This document shows positions 1 to 8,248 of a stretch of 64,000 nucleotides of DNA, in pieces (within the stretch, counting starts at the first letter, position 1; the number at the start of each line of letters is the position of its first letter). Source of the stretch: Aminobacter aganoensis. Lineage in GTDB: Bacteria; Pseudomonadota; Alphaproteobacteria; Rhizobiales; Rhizobiaceae. The DNA lies in NCBI RefSeq assembly GCF_014206975.1, contig NZ_JACHOU010000004.1:62001-126000 (forward strand), given 5' to 3'. A program made the translations under genes and the position numbers. Under the pieces are notes generated by a model that searched no databases, was not told the origin of the DNA, and worked only from the letters and a program-made list of their open reading frames with translations.

Positions 1-33
1 ATTAAGTTGCATCTAAAGTTGCACTGAAAACGG

Positions 34-60
34 AAAAGCCGGGCCCGCGCCCGGCTTTTT
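34..60 (+). terminator. Rho-independent terminator of an upstream gene
   Basis: An 11-bp GC-rich stem (34-44 with 49-59), a 4-nt loop and a run of T at the 3' side. It faces rightwards, so it ends a plus-strand gene lying left of the window. In rhizobia lon commonly precedes this HU gene, but that gene is not visible here. Confidence 0.85.
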
Positions 61-189
61 CATGTGAAAAAAGCGCGGAATTCCGGGCTTTGTGAGCCTT
101 TTCGACTTGGTTGTGCCCAAGCTTCTTTCTAAAGTCCGTGTCCTACCGGCTGAGTCTATGTCCCGGTTTTCTCATGGAAGGGAATTTGA

Positions 190-462
190 ATGAACAAGAA
201 CGAACTAGTGTCCGCCGTCGCCGAGGCTGCCAAGCTCTCCAAGGGCGATGCGCAGTCCGCTGTTGATGCAGTGTTTTCAGTCATCACCGGCGAACTGAAG
301 GGTGGCGGCGATGTCCGGCTTGTCGGTTTCGGAAATTTCACCGTGTCAAAACGTGCGGAGTCCACCGGCCGCAACCCGCAGACCGGCGCGGAAGTGAAGA
401 TCCCGGCTCGTACCGTCCCGAAGTTCTCGGCCGGCAAGGGCCTCAAGGACGCGGTCAACTGA
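190..462 (+). CDS. hupB: HU-type histone-like DNA-binding protein
   Basis: A 90-residue nucleoid protein of the HU/IHF family that bends and compacts DNA as a dimer. The sequence opens with the typical MNKNELVSAVA helix and carries the family signature around residues 46-65 (GFGNFTVSKRAESTGRNPQT), with the DNA-binding arm and a C-terminal FSAGKGLKDAVN. Length matches HU exactly. The ATG start is preceded by a purine-rich GGAAGGGAA about 6 bases upstream. It is a single-gene unit closed by its own strong terminator at 487-516. The upstream 130 bases are non-coding and must hold its promoter, but no clean -35/-10 pair stands out. HU rather than IHF is favoured by the RNPQTG arm and the absence of IHF-specific extensions. 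Confidence 0.97.
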   Translation: MNKNELVSAVAEAAKLSKGDAQSAVDAVFSVITGELKGGGDVRLVGFGNFTVSKRAESTGRNPQTGAEVKIPARTVPKFSAGKGLKDAVN

Positions 463-486
463 TCGCTGTCTGAGAGACAAATGCTT

Positions 487-516
487 GAAAAGCCGGGCTT
501 GCCCGGCTTTTCTTTT
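487..516 (+). terminator. Rho-independent terminator of the HU gene
   Basis: A perfect 10-bp stem (489-498 with 501-510) with a 2-nt apex and a following T-rich tract, 27 bases after the HU stop codon. Confidence 0.9.
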
Positions 517-538
517 GCCTGCGCGGGCAGGGGCGGGA

Positions 539-958
539 TCAGTGGATCTCTGTTTTCGACCGGCTGATGAAGAAGCCATGCCCGTCGTCGCGGTTGCAGC
601 TCAACCCGGCTTTCGTCGCCTCGCAGCTGAACGGTCCCTTCTTCCAGCTGTTGCCATATTTAAGCGTGTGCGAACCGTCGCAGCAGCCGGTGTCGCCGAC
701 ATTCTGGTAGCGCTTGGCCTTTCCCGATTTGCCGAGGATGAACCTCTGGTATGCCGGTTCGATGCGGTCGCAGCCGAGCTCCGGGCCGCCGTCCTCGGGC
801 ATGTAGACATCCGAGCCGCCCGCGGGCGTGTACTGGCAGCCGACATTGCCCGACGGCATGTTGAAATAGACCACGCCGCCATCCGCCGGGAAAGTCTGTT
901 CCACGGCGCTCGCATTGGTCGACATCAAGGCAATCACCGCCACGAGAAAAGATCGCAC
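539..958 (-). CDS. Small secreted cysteine-rich protein (DUF6636-like)
   Basis: A 139-residue protein with an N-terminal signal peptide (about residues 1-18, ending in NASA) and six cysteines spread over the mature part, so a disulfide-bonded periplasmic protein is likely. The FNMPSGNVGC stretch near residue 35 and the terminal GHGFFISRS resemble the DUF6636 type of actinobacterial and rhizobial exported proteins; that assignment is from memory of the pattern only. The start is a GTG, supported by a GGAGGGG ribosome-binding site four bases upstream. No enzymatic motif is visible and the neighbours are unrelated (HU downstream, M24 peptidase upstream), so the function is unknown. Confidence 0.75.
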   Translation of the reverse strand: MRSFLVAVIALMSTNASAVEQTFPADGGVVYFNMPSGNVGCQYTPAGGSDVYMPEDGGPELGCDRIEPAYQRFILGKSGKAKRYQNVGDTGCCDGSHTLKYGNSWKKGPFSCEATKAGLSCNRDDGHGFFISRSKTEIH

Positions 959-1071
959 AGCCCCTCCAGTGCAGTATCCAGGCTCCTGGCTGCAACGATA
1001 GCTTTGTGCCGGGCCGTTGAACAGCCTGCCGGCCGGCCCTTGGCGCGTGGCAGCAGGGCATGTAACCCCAA

Positions 1072-1103
1072 CAAAAAAAGGGCCGCTGCTGCGGCCCTTT
1101 CGT
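1072..1103 (-). terminator. Rho-independent terminator of the M24 aminopeptidase gene
   Basis: Stem of GGGCCGC with GCGGCCC plus flanking A/T pairing; read on the minus strand it ends in a run of seven T. It lies about 20 bases after the stop of the peptidase at 1124. Confidence 0.85.
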
Positions 1104-1123
1104 CTGTCGAGAGGCGGTTAGGC

Positions 1124-2218
1124 CTATGCCTTGACCACGAAGGCCTCGCGCGGCAGGTCGGACAGCACCTCGGCGCGGTTGCCGCGCAGGATCACGATCT
1201 CTTCCAGCCGCAGGCCGAAGCGGCCCTGCAGGTAGATGCCGGGCTCGATCGAGAACACGTTGCCTTCCTGCAGGATCGTTTCCGACGTGCCGGTGATGTA
1301 GGGCTGCTCGTGGATGTCGATGCCCAGGCCGTGGCCGGTACGGTGCAGGAAGTTCGGGCCATAGCCGGCCGCCGCAATGACGTCGCGGGCGGCCTTGTCG
1401 ACTTCCTTGGCGGCAACGCCGGGCTTGGCGGCCGCTATCGCCGCCTGCACCGCGCGTTCGAGCACGCCATGCACCTCGTCGAAGCCTTCCGGCTTGTCGC
1501 CGAACACGCCGACGCGGGTCATGTCGGAGGGATAGCCGTCCTTGCGGCCGCCGATGTCGATCAGCACGGCCTCGTTCGCCCTAAGCTTGCGGTTGCCGGT
1601 GTGGTGGTGGGGGAAGGCTCCGTTTTCGCCGAAGCAGACGCTGACGAACTCACCCACGGCGCCGTTCCTGGCATAGAAGTCGCGGATCGCCTGGCCGACT
1701 TCCAGTTCGGTCACGCCGTCCTTGAGCGCGGCAAAACCTGCCTTCATGGCGCCGTCATTGAGCACGGCATTCATCTTCAGCAGCGCGTATTCCGCCTCGT
1801 CCTTCTTGCCGCGCAGGAAGCTTACCGTGTCGTTGAGGAAGCTGCGCTTGGCGCCACCGGGGAGGGCATCGAGCAGCAGCAGCGCGAAGTCGGCGCGCAT
1901 CGTCTCGTCGAGCGCAACCGAAAGGCCTTCCTTGACGCCGCAATCGGCGAGCAGCTGAGCAAGTGCGGCCTGCGGGCCGTCAGCGTCGGCCCAGGGGTAG
2001 AAGGGCAGCTTGGTGAAGGGGCGCTGGCTGTCGGCGTTCAGTGCCGGCATCAGGAAGCCGGCGTGCTTCTGCGCAACGAGCAGCAGCACCGGGCGCTCGT
2101 CGCCATGCGGCGACATGCCCGTGAGCCACACCAGATGCGACGAGGGGCCGACGACCACGAGGTCGGTTCCCGTCTCAGCCATGCGTTCGCGCAGGCGCGC
2201 CATCCGCTCTTGGTACAT
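1124..2218 (-). CDS. M24 family Xaa-Pro aminopeptidase
   Basis: A 364-residue metallopeptidase expected to remove N-terminal residues ahead of proline, or to cleave Xaa-Pro dipeptides, in the cytoplasm. Residues about 1-130 form the creatinase-like N-terminal domain and about 140-350 the pita-bread catalytic domain. The metal ligands are all present: the two Asp in LIDIGGRKDGYPSDMTR, the His in HRTGHGLGIDIHE, and Glu in FSIEPGIY and RLEEIVI. The start chosen is the ATG beginning MYQERMARLRERM; the open frame runs further upstream but only through shadow sequence and a terminator. It follows a peptide-binding protein gene on the same strand, which suggests that imported proline-containing peptides are its substrate. 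It has its own terminator, and the upstream gene also ends in one, so it may be transcribed separately. Confidence 0.92.
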   Translation of the reverse strand: MYQERMARLRERMAETGTDLVVVGPSSHLVWLTGMSPHGDERPVLLLVAQKHAGFLMPALNADSQRPFTKLPFYPWADADGPQAALAQLLADCGVKEGLSVALDETMRADFALLLLDALPGGAKRSFLNDTVSFLRGKKDEAEYALLKMNAVLNDGAMKAGFAALKDGVTELEVGQAIRDFYARNGAVGEFVSVCFGENGAFPHHHTGNRKLRANEAVLIDIGGRKDGYPSDMTRVGVFGDKPEGFDEVHGVLERAVQAAIAAAKPGVAAKEVDKAARDVIAAAGYGPNFLHRTGHGLGIDIHEQPYITGTSETILQEGNVFSIEPGIYLQGRFGLRLEEIVILRGNRAEVLSDLPREAFVVKA

Positions 2219-2256
2219 TGTCTTTGCCTTCCGAGATTCTGCTTTGTGGTAAGGAA

Positions 2257-2284
2257 AAAGGGCCGCTCTCGCGAGCGGCCCTGG
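2257..2284 (-). terminator. Rho-independent terminator of the peptide-binding protein gene
   Basis: Stem AGGGCCGCTC with GAGCGGCCCT and, on the minus strand, a T-rich tail. It lies between the binding protein stop (2298) and the aminopeptidase start (2218), so readthrough would be partial. Confidence 0.85.
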
Positions 2285-2297
2285 CGTCTTGCCTGGG

Positions 2298-3893
2298 TTA
2301 GTTCTTCTTGACCAGACGGTAGTAGACGAAGTCCGACGTCGCGCCATTGACGTAGCCGTCGACGTTCTTGGCCCGCGCCACCTGGGTCGCGGCCTGGAAC
2401 ATGATGACGATCGGCGACTTCTCCTGCACCTTCTTCTGCAGGTCGACATACATCGCGCTGCGCTTGGCCTGGTCGGGCTCGGCGAGCGCTGCCTTCGTCT
2501 CCTTGTTCAGCTCTTCAGGCACGGCCCAGCCGTTCCGCCACGTGGTGGTCGACTGGTAGTTTCCGTCCGAGTTGTCCTCGTTGTAGGCGAAGGCCTTGGC
2601 GTTGGAGTGCGGGTCCATGAAGTCGGGCCCCCAGTACAGCAGCATCGCCTCATGCGTGCGGGCGCGGTACTTGGTGATCACCTGCGAGCCCGTGCCCGGG
2701 ATGATCTCGAAGTTGATGCCGGCTTCGGCGAAGCTTGCCTGCAGCGACTGTGCCATGTCGGTGAACGGCGTCGAGTTGATGACGTCGAGCGTGACGGTGA
2801 TCGGCGTCTTGACGCCGGCATCGGCCAGGATCTGCTTGGCCTTGGCCGGGTCGTAGGTGTAGGGCGTCTCGTCGAGCGAGCCGGGGAAGCCCGACGGCCA
2901 GAATGCCTGGTGCGTCTGCATCTGGCCCTTCAGGAAGGTGTCGGTCATGCCCTTGTAGTTGACCAGGTAGCGCGCGGCATCCCACACGGCTTCCGGCTGC
3001 AGCGCCTCGTCCTTCTGGTTGAACGACAGGAAGTGCACGGCCGCCTGCGGATAGGTCTCGGTTACCAGCGTATCCTTGCCGGCGATCGTCGCGATCTGGT
3101 CCGAGGTCAGGTTCTTGGCCATGTCGACGTCACCCGATTCCAGCAGCAATTGCTGGGTCGCCGCTTCGGCGACGTGGCGGATGATGACACCCTTGATGGC
3201 CGGTGCGCCGTTGAAATACTCGGCATTGGCCGTCAGGTTGATCAGTTCGCCCGGGCGGAAGGCCTTGAGCACGAACGGGCCGGTGCCTGCCGAGTTGGAC
3301 TTCAGCCAGCCATTGCCCATGTCGCCATTGGCCTCGTTGGCCTGGAGCGTGACCGCGTCGACCACCGAGGCGGGGCGGGCCGCCAGGACGTTGAGCACGA
3401 AGGCCGAGGCGAAATCGCCCTCATATTTGACCACGACCTTGTTGCCGTCGGCCTTGACCATCGAATCGAAGTTTTCCGGCGTCCAGCCGAGCTGGGTCAG
3501 GATGAAGGCGGGCGCCTTGTTGAGCACGATGACGCGCTTCCACGAATAGACCACGTCTTCGGCGCGCAGCGGATTGCCGGAGGTGAACTTGACGCCGTCG
3601 CGCAGCGTGAAAGTGATGGTCTTGGTGGCGTCGTCGGCTGCCCATTCCTTGGCGAGGCCGGCTGCCAGCGTCTTGGTGTCGGCGGCATCGTACTGGACCA
3701 GGCGGTCGTAGGTCTGCGCGACATACTCGCCCGAGGAGAATTCGTAGGCCTCGGCCGGGTCGATGCTGACGATGTCGTCGATGTTCTGCGCCACCACCAG
3801 GATGTCGGCCGGCGTGGTGGCCAGGCTGATCGCCGGCGTCATCGGCATGGCAAGCGCCGCCGCAAGCAGCGCGGCTTTGAACAGTTTCATCAT
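2298..3893 (-). CDS. Peptide ABC transporter substrate-binding protein (SBP_bac_5 family)
   Basis: A 531-residue periplasmic solute receptor of the DppA/OppA type that would deliver peptides (or a similar solute) to the divergently encoded permease. It has a Sec signal peptide ([20 protein letters not shown] onwards, cleavage near residue 25) and no lipobox cysteine, so it should be soluble. Family features include LAKEWAADD and the TFTLRDGVKFTSG block near residue 100. It starts with tandem ATG codons; the first overlaps the stop of the XRE-cupin regulator, and AGGAGA lies just upstream inside that regulator, so translation is coupled to it. The receptor is on the opposite strand from its likely permease genes, about 780 bases away. 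The substrate cannot be read from sequence; the neighbouring Xaa-Pro peptidase argues for di- or oligopeptides. Confidence 0.92.
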   Translation of the reverse strand: MMKLFKAALLAAALAMPMTPAISLATTPADILVVAQNIDDIVSIDPAEAYEFSSGEYVAQTYDRLVQYDAADTKTLAAGLAKEWAADDATKTITFTLRDGVKFTSGNPLRAEDVVYSWKRVIVLNKAPAFILTQLGWTPENFDSMVKADGNKVVVKYEGDFASAFVLNVLAARPASVVDAVTLQANEANGDMGNGWLKSNSAGTGPFVLKAFRPGELINLTANAEYFNGAPAIKGVIIRHVAEAATQQLLLESGDVDMAKNLTSDQIATIAGKDTLVTETYPQAAVHFLSFNQKDEALQPEAVWDAARYLVNYKGMTDTFLKGQMQTHQAFWPSGFPGSLDETPYTYDPAKAKQILADAGVKTPITVTLDVINSTPFTDMAQSLQASFAEAGINFEIIPGTGSQVITKYRARTHEAMLLYWGPDFMDPHSNAKAFAYNEDNSDGNYQSTTTWRNGWAVPEELNKETKAALAEPDQAKRSAMYVDLQKKVQEKSPIVIMFQAATQVARAKNVDGYVNGATSDFVYYRLVKKN

Positions 3894-4561
3894 TTTCTCT
3901 CCTTTTTGGTTCCCGTTTTCTTTGTCTCGGCCCGTGAACCGCGCAGGGCCGGATGTTCCGTGCGTGATCTGAACATCGGCAAGGTGCCGGTCCAGAGCAT
4001 GCGCGCGAATGTGTCGGTGTCGTTCGACCAGGAATGCGGGCGGTTGCCGCGGAAATGCAGGCTGTCGCCGGCCGTAAGCACCATTTCGTCGTTCTCGAGG
4101 CGCTGGGTGATCGAGCCTTCGAGGATGAACAGGATTTCCTCGCCCTCGTGGCTGACCGTCTCGGAGCGATAGCCGGGCGGAACATTGAGGATGAAGGACG
4201 ACAGCACATTGCCGGTGAAGTCGGCGGCGATGCGCTCGTAGATGATCGAAGACCCGTCGACCGAGAAACGGTTGCGCTGGTCGGCTCGGGTCAGCCCGTC
4301 CTCCATCGAGGGGGTGGCGATGAAATAATCCACAGCCACGTCGAGGCTGCGGGCGAGCTGGGCGAGGGTGCCCAGCGACGGGGTGGCATGGTCGCGCTCG
4401 ACCTGGCTGAGATAACCGACGGAAATGCCCGCCGCGTCGCACAATTCCTGCAATGTCATCGACAACTGCCTGCGGCGCGCACGGATCAGTGCGCCCACCT
4501 TCGGCTGGCTCGCCGTCGCGTTCTTGCTGGCCTCCGAGGACACGCCGAATTTTGCTCCCAT
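3890..4561 (-). CDS. XRE-cupin transcriptional regulator
   Basis: A 223-residue regulator with an N-terminal helix-turn-helix (about residues 22-80, including LCDAAGISVGYLSQVERD) and a C-terminal cupin sensor (about 115-190, with SHEGEEILFILEGS and GDSLHFRGNRPHSW). Such XRE-cupin proteins commonly control uptake and catabolism of amines, amino acids or peptides. The start is taken as ATG at 4561; an in-frame TTG lies one codon earlier. The gene ends in a TGATGA that overlaps the start of the binding-protein gene, and it faces away from the permease operon. The intergenic region carries repeated GCAAAATT half-sites that are good candidates for its own operator. The tail is rich in lysine and arginine. 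Confidence 0.93.
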   Translation of the reverse strand: MGAKFGVSSEASKNATASQPKVGALIRARRRQLSMTLQELCDAAGISVGYLSQVERDHATPSLGTLAQLARSLDVAVDYFIATPSMEDGLTRADQRNRFSVDGSSIIYERIAADFTGNVLSSFILNVPPGYRSETVSHEGEEILFILEGSITQRLENDEMVLTAGDSLHFRGNRPHSWSNDTDTFARMLWTGTLPMFRSRTEHPALRGSRAETKKTGTKKERK

Positions 4562-4617
4562 CAAAATTTTTTTGATCTAAGCAAAATTATTTGTATAGTC
4601 CAAGCGGAATTTTGCTC
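4547..4617. promoter_or_regulatory. Divergent promoter/operator region with GCAAAATT repeats
   Basis: AT-rich stretch in GC-rich surroundings between the XRE-cupin gene and the permease operon. The octamer AATTTTGC occurs at 4548-4555 and 4608-4615, and its complement GCAAAATT at 4581-4588; the first copy lies inside the first codons of the regulator. A separate dyad ATCAAAA/TTTTGAT spans 4560-4576. On the plus strand TTGATC (4572-4577), 16 bases and TATAGT (4594-4599) form a plausible promoter for the permease genes, so the repeats flank and overlap it. Binding by the XRE-cupin regulator is inferred from position only. Confidence 0.55.
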
Positions 4618-4676
4618 GACAGACAACATCCGTGCCGCATCCGCAGCGCGGCCAATGTGGTAGGAACAGACACCGC

Positions 4677-5765
4677 GTGGCATCAGAAACCGACTCCGCC
4701 GCTCAGGCGCTTCCAACAGGGTCCGGCGGCTCGCCGCGCAATGCGCGGCAAGCCTGGAAAACGCTGAAGGGGGTACTGGGCGTCCTTGCCGCCGTTGCCT
4801 TCACCTTCCTCGGCCTCCTCGCCATCACGTTCTTCATTGGCCGCGTCGTGCCGATCGATCCGGTGCTCGCCGTCGTCGGTGACCGCGCGCCCCGCGCCGT
4901 CTATGAGGCCGCCCGCATCGAGATGGGGCTCGACAAGCCGCTGATCGTCCAGTTCTTCAACTATGTCGGCAATGTCCTGACCGGCGACCTCGGCATGTCG
5001 GTGTCGACCGGCAAGCCGGTGGCCGAGGACTTGGCCCGCGTCTTCCCGGCGACCCTCGAAATGGCCACGCTCGGCATCATCATCGGCGTGCTGATGGGCG
5101 TGCCGATGGGTGTTTATGCCGCGAGCCGCCAGGGCAGCCTGCTCGACCAGGTCATCCGCGTCGTCGGCCTGCTCGGCTATTCGGTGCCCGCCTTCTGGCT
5201 CGGCCTCGTCGGCCTCGCGCTGTTCTACGCCAAGCTGCAATGGGTCGGCGGCCCCGGCCGGCTCGACATCTTCTATGACGGCATGGTCGACCCGGTAACG
5301 GGCCTGATCCTCATCGACAGCCTGATCGCCGGCGAAACCGACATCTTCTTCAATGCGCTCTCGCATATCGCCCTGCCGGCAGCAGTACTCGGCTTCTTCA
5401 GCCTGGCCTACATCGCCCGCATGACACGGTCCTTCATGCTCGACCAACTGGCGCAGGAATATGTCACCACCGCCCGCGTCAAGGGCGTCTCGGAGCGGCT
5501 GGTGCTGTGGCGCCATGCCTTCCGGCCGATCCTCGTGCCGCTCATCACCGTCATCGGCCTGTCCTATGCCGGCCTTCTCGAAGGCTCGGTGATGATCGAG
5601 ACCGTCTTCTCCTGGCCCGGCATCGGCAATTACCTGACCACCGCGCTGCTCAATGCCGACATGAACGCCGTGCTCGGCTCGACGCTTGTCATCGGCGCGG
5701 TCTTCATCGGCATAAACAAGATTTCGGACGTGCTCTACCGCGTCCTCGACCCGAGGGCACGCTGA
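4677..5765 (+). CDS. Peptide ABC transporter permease, DppB type
   Basis: A 362-residue inner-membrane permease of the DppB/OppB family. One transmembrane helix follows the cytoplasmic N-terminus (about residues 40-62) and further helices span the rest. The conserved cytoplasmic loop that contacts the ATPase is visible as EYVTTARVKGVSERLVLWRH near residue 265. I chose the GTG at 4677 (MASETDSAAQ...) because TAGGAA precedes it; an earlier in-frame GTG at 4632 would add 15 residues. The stop codon overlaps the next gene's ATG by one base, so the permease pair is translationally coupled. The stretch of about 50 residues around position 190-240 (LDIFYDGMVD...) is a periplasmic insert typical of DppB proteins. 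Confidence 0.92.
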   Translation: MASETDSAAQALPTGSGGSPRNARQAWKTLKGVLGVLAAVAFTFLGLLAITFFIGRVVPIDPVLAVVGDRAPRAVYEAARIEMGLDKPLIVQFFNYVGNVLTGDLGMSVSTGKPVAEDLARVFPATLEMATLGIIIGVLMGVPMGVYAASRQGSLLDQVIRVVGLLGYSVPAFWLGLVGLALFYAKLQWVGGPGRLDIFYDGMVDPVTGLILIDSLIAGETDIFFNALSHIALPAAVLGFFSLAYIARMTRSFMLDQLAQEYVTTARVKGVSERLVLWRHAFRPILVPLITVIGLSYAGLLEGSVMIETVFSWPGIGNYLTTALLNADMNAVLGSTLVIGAVFIGINKISDVLYRVLDPRAR

Positions 5766-6667
5766 TGATCACCCGCGACTGGCTTCTCGACGATTCCCCG
5801 ACCTCGCGCCTCCAGGCGCGTCTCGGCCGCAGCTACCGCCTTGCGCGCTCCCTGATGCGCAATCCCCTGGCCATGGTCGGCGCGATCATCGTGCTGACGC
5901 TCATCCTGGTGGCGTTGTTCGCGCCCTGGATCGCCACCCATTCGCCGGTCGGCCAGGACCTGGCCATGCGGCTCAAGCCGCCGAGCTGGGACAACTGGAT
6001 GGGCACCGACGAGCTCGGCCGCGACATCTGGAGCCGCGTCGTCTATGGCGCGCGCATCACGCTGATGATCGTGGCGGTGGTGGCCGTCCTTGCCGCTCCC
6101 GTCGGCCTCGTCATCGGTGCTGTCGCTGGCTATTTCGGCGGCTGGACCGATCGCATCCTGATGGGCATCACCGACATCTTCCTGTCGATGCCGAAGCTCA
6201 TCCTGGCCCTGGCCTTCGTCGCGGCCCTCGGGCCCGGCATCCAGAACGCCATCATCGCCATCGCCATTGCCACCTGGCCGGGCTACGCCCGCATCGCCAG
6301 GGCGGAGACGCTGACCATACGCAACTCGGAGTTCGTTGCGGCAGTGGAATTGCAAGGTGCCTCGTCGTTCCGCGTCATCGTCAATCACATCCTGCCGCTC
6401 TGTACGTCGTCGATGATCATCCGCGTCACGCTCGACATGGCCGGCATCATCCTCACCGCCGCCGGCCTCGGCTTCATCGGCCTCGGCGCCCAGCCGCCGC
6501 TGCCCGAATGGGGCGCGATGATTTCGCGCGGCCGTTCCTTCATCCTCGACCAGTGGTGGGTCGCGACCATGCCCGGCTTTGCCATCGTCATCGTCAGCCT
6601 CGGCTTCTGCTTCCTCGGAGACGGCCTGCGCGATGTCCTCGACCCCAAGCATGGAGACCGCCAATGA
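5765..6667 (+). CDS. Peptide ABC transporter permease, DppC type
   Basis: A 300-residue inner-membrane permease, partner of the DppB-like protein. It opens with a cytoplasmic tail and the conserved RNPLAMVGAIIV helix (about residue 37), followed by the GTDELGRDIWSRVVYGAR block shared by DppC/OppC proteins, and carries the ATPase-contact loop near AETLTIRNSEFVAAVELQG. The ATG overlaps the preceding stop codon (TGATG), and its own stop overlaps the next ATG (ATGA), so all four transporter genes are tightly coupled. The C-terminus (DGLRDVLDPKHGDRQ) is characteristic of the family. Confidence 0.93.
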   Translation: MITRDWLLDDSPTSRLQARLGRSYRLARSLMRNPLAMVGAIIVLTLILVALFAPWIATHSPVGQDLAMRLKPPSWDNWMGTDELGRDIWSRVVYGARITLMIVAVVAVLAAPVGLVIGAVAGYFGGWTDRILMGITDIFLSMPKLILALAFVAALGPGIQNAIIAIAIATWPGYARIARAETLTIRNSEFVAAVELQGASSFRVIVNHILPLCTSSMIIRVTLDMAGIILTAAGLGFIGLGAQPPLPEWGAMISRGRSFILDQWWVATMPGFAIVIVSLGFCFLGDGLRDVLDPKHGDRQ

Positions 6668-7494
6668 GCGCCTTGCTTGAAATCGAGAACCTGCGCGTCA
6701 CCTTTCCGACGGCGCGCGGCCCGATAGACGTGGTCAAGGGCCTGTCGCTGACGCTCGGCCGCGAGCGCCTTGGCATCGTCGGCGAAAGCGGCTCTGGCAA
6801 GTCGATGACTGGCCGCTCGATCCTGCGGCTGATCCGTGCCCCCGGCAAGGTCACCGCCGACAGGCTGCGCTTCGACGGCGTCGACCTGCTCGCCCAGTCG
6901 GAGCGGCAGATGCGCGCCATCCGCGGCGCCCGCATCTCCATGGTCATGCAGGACCCGAAGTTCTCGCTCAACCCGGTCATGACTATCGGCGACCAGATCG
7001 CCGAGGCGTTGCTGACCCACCAGAAGCTCGGCCGCGCCGACATCAGAGGCCGCACGCTCGCCATGCTGGAGGCCGTGCGCATCAACGACCCCGAGCGCGT
7101 GCTCGGCCTCTACCCGCACGAGGTCTCCGGCGGCATGGGCCAGCGCGTCATGATCGCCATGATGCTGATCCCCGAGCCGGACCTGCTCATCGCCGACGAG
7201 CCGACCTCGGCGCTCGACGTCTCGGTCCAGGCGCAGGTGCTCGAGATCATCGACGACCTCGTCAAGCGCAAGGGTATGGGCCTGATCCTGATCAGCCATG
7301 ACCTCGAATTGGTCTCCAGCTACTGCGACCGCATCCTGGTGATGCGCAGCGGCGAGGTGGTCGAGGCGTGCGATGCCGGCGAGCTCAAGAACGCCAGGCA
7401 TCCCTATACGCGCGGCCTGCTGGCTTCGATCCCGCGCATCGACGAAAGCCGCGACGAGCTTCCCGTCCTCGAACGTACTGGGGCCTCGACATGA
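6664..7494 (+). CDS. Peptide ABC transporter ATP-binding protein, DppD type
   Basis: A 276-residue ATPase of the oligopeptide importer. Walker A is GESGSGKS at residues 40-47, the Q-loop VMQDPKFSLNP follows, the signature is VSGGMGQR (a common variant of LSGGQ in the first ATPase of such pairs) and Walker B is LLIADEPTS with the D-loop SALDVS and the switch His in ISHDLELV. It ends soon after the HPYTRGLLASIP motif, and is shorter than classic DppD (about 320 residues), lacking the C-terminal region that carries the Cys cluster in iron-sulfur-containing members. Both ends overlap neighbours by four bases. Confidence 0.93.
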   Translation: MSALLEIENLRVTFPTARGPIDVVKGLSLTLGRERLGIVGESGSGKSMTGRSILRLIRAPGKVTADRLRFDGVDLLAQSERQMRAIRGARISMVMQDPKFSLNPVMTIGDQIAEALLTHQKLGRADIRGRTLAMLEAVRINDPERVLGLYPHEVSGGMGQRVMIAMMLIPEPDLLIADEPTSALDVSVQAQVLEIIDDLVKRKGMGLILISHDLELVSSYCDRILVMRSGEVVEACDAGELKNARHPYTRGLLASIPRIDESRDELPVLERTGAST

Positions 7495-8234
7495 ACGCGC
7501 TGGCGATCGACAACCTCGACATCTCCTATGGCGACTCGAAGGTCACCCACGGCATCGGCTTCAACGTTGCCGAGGGCGAGAGCTTCGCTCTGGTCGGCGA
7601 AAGCGGTTCGGGCAAGACGACCGTGCTCAAGGCCATCGCCGGCATGGCGAAGAGCTGGACCGGCTCTATTTCGGTGTTTGGCGAGCAACGCACGCATGGC
7701 ATCGACCGCGGCTTTGCCCGCCAGTGCCAGATGGTGTTCCAGGACCCCTACGGCTCGCTCCATCCGCGCAAGACGGTGGATGCGACGCTGAGCGAGCCGA
7801 TGGCCATCCATGGCATGGGCGACAGCGGTGCGCGTGTCGACGAGGTCATGCAGTCGGTCGGCCTCGACCGCCGCTTCCGCTTCCGCTTCCCGCACCAGCT
7901 CTCGGGCGGCCAGCGCCAGCGTGTCGCCATCGCCCGCGCCCTGATCCTCAAGCCCAGGCTGTTGCTGCTCGACGAACCGACGTCGGCGCTCGACGTGTCG
8001 GTACAGGCCGAGATCCTCAACCTGCTCAAGCGCCTGCGCCGCGAGCAGGGGCTGACCTATCTGATGGTCACCCACAATCTTCCTGTCGTTTCGTTCCTGT
8101 GCGACCGCCTTGCCGTCATGCGTCATGGCCGGGTGGTCGAGATCGCTGATGTCGGCCAGCTCAAGCGCGGCGAGATGCAGGATCCCTATTCGCGCGAACT
8201 GACCAGGTTCAGCGCTGCTCATCCCCAGACTTGA
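7491..8234 (+). CDS. Peptide ABC transporter ATP-binding protein, DppF type
   Basis: A 247-residue ATPase, second of the heterodimer driving the peptide importer. Walker A GESGSGKT, Q-loop MVFQDPYGSLHPRKTV, canonical signature LSGGQRQRVAIARAL and Walker B LLLLDEPTSALD are all intact, with MVTHNLPVV holding the switch His. The HPR after the Q-loop is the DppF-type mark. It is shorter than E. coli DppF (334 residues) because it lacks the extended C-terminus. ATG overlaps the previous stop by four bases; the gene is followed after 14 bases by the GAF protein, which is therefore probably in the same transcript. Confidence 0.93.
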   Translation: MNALAIDNLDISYGDSKVTHGIGFNVAEGESFALVGESGSGKTTVLKAIAGMAKSWTGSISVFGEQRTHGIDRGFARQCQMVFQDPYGSLHPRKTVDATLSEPMAIHGMGDSGARVDEVMQSVGLDRRFRFRFPHQLSGGQRQRVAIARALILKPRLLLLDEPTSALDVSVQAEILNLLKRLRREQGLTYLMVTHNLPVVSFLCDRLAVMRHGRVVEIADVGQLKRGEMQDPYSRELTRFSAAHPQT

Positions 8235-8248
8235 AATAGAGGTACGTC

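Noticed and set aside
485-2311. 608-residue plus-strand reading frame
   Set aside because: It is antisense to the secreted protein and the M24 aminopeptidase, which have full family motifs; the composition (Arg, Ala, Gly, His rich) is that of a shadow frame in GC-rich DNA.
2289-4172. 627-residue plus-strand reading frame
   Set aside because: Antisense to the peptide-binding protein; no ribosome-binding site or recognisable domain.
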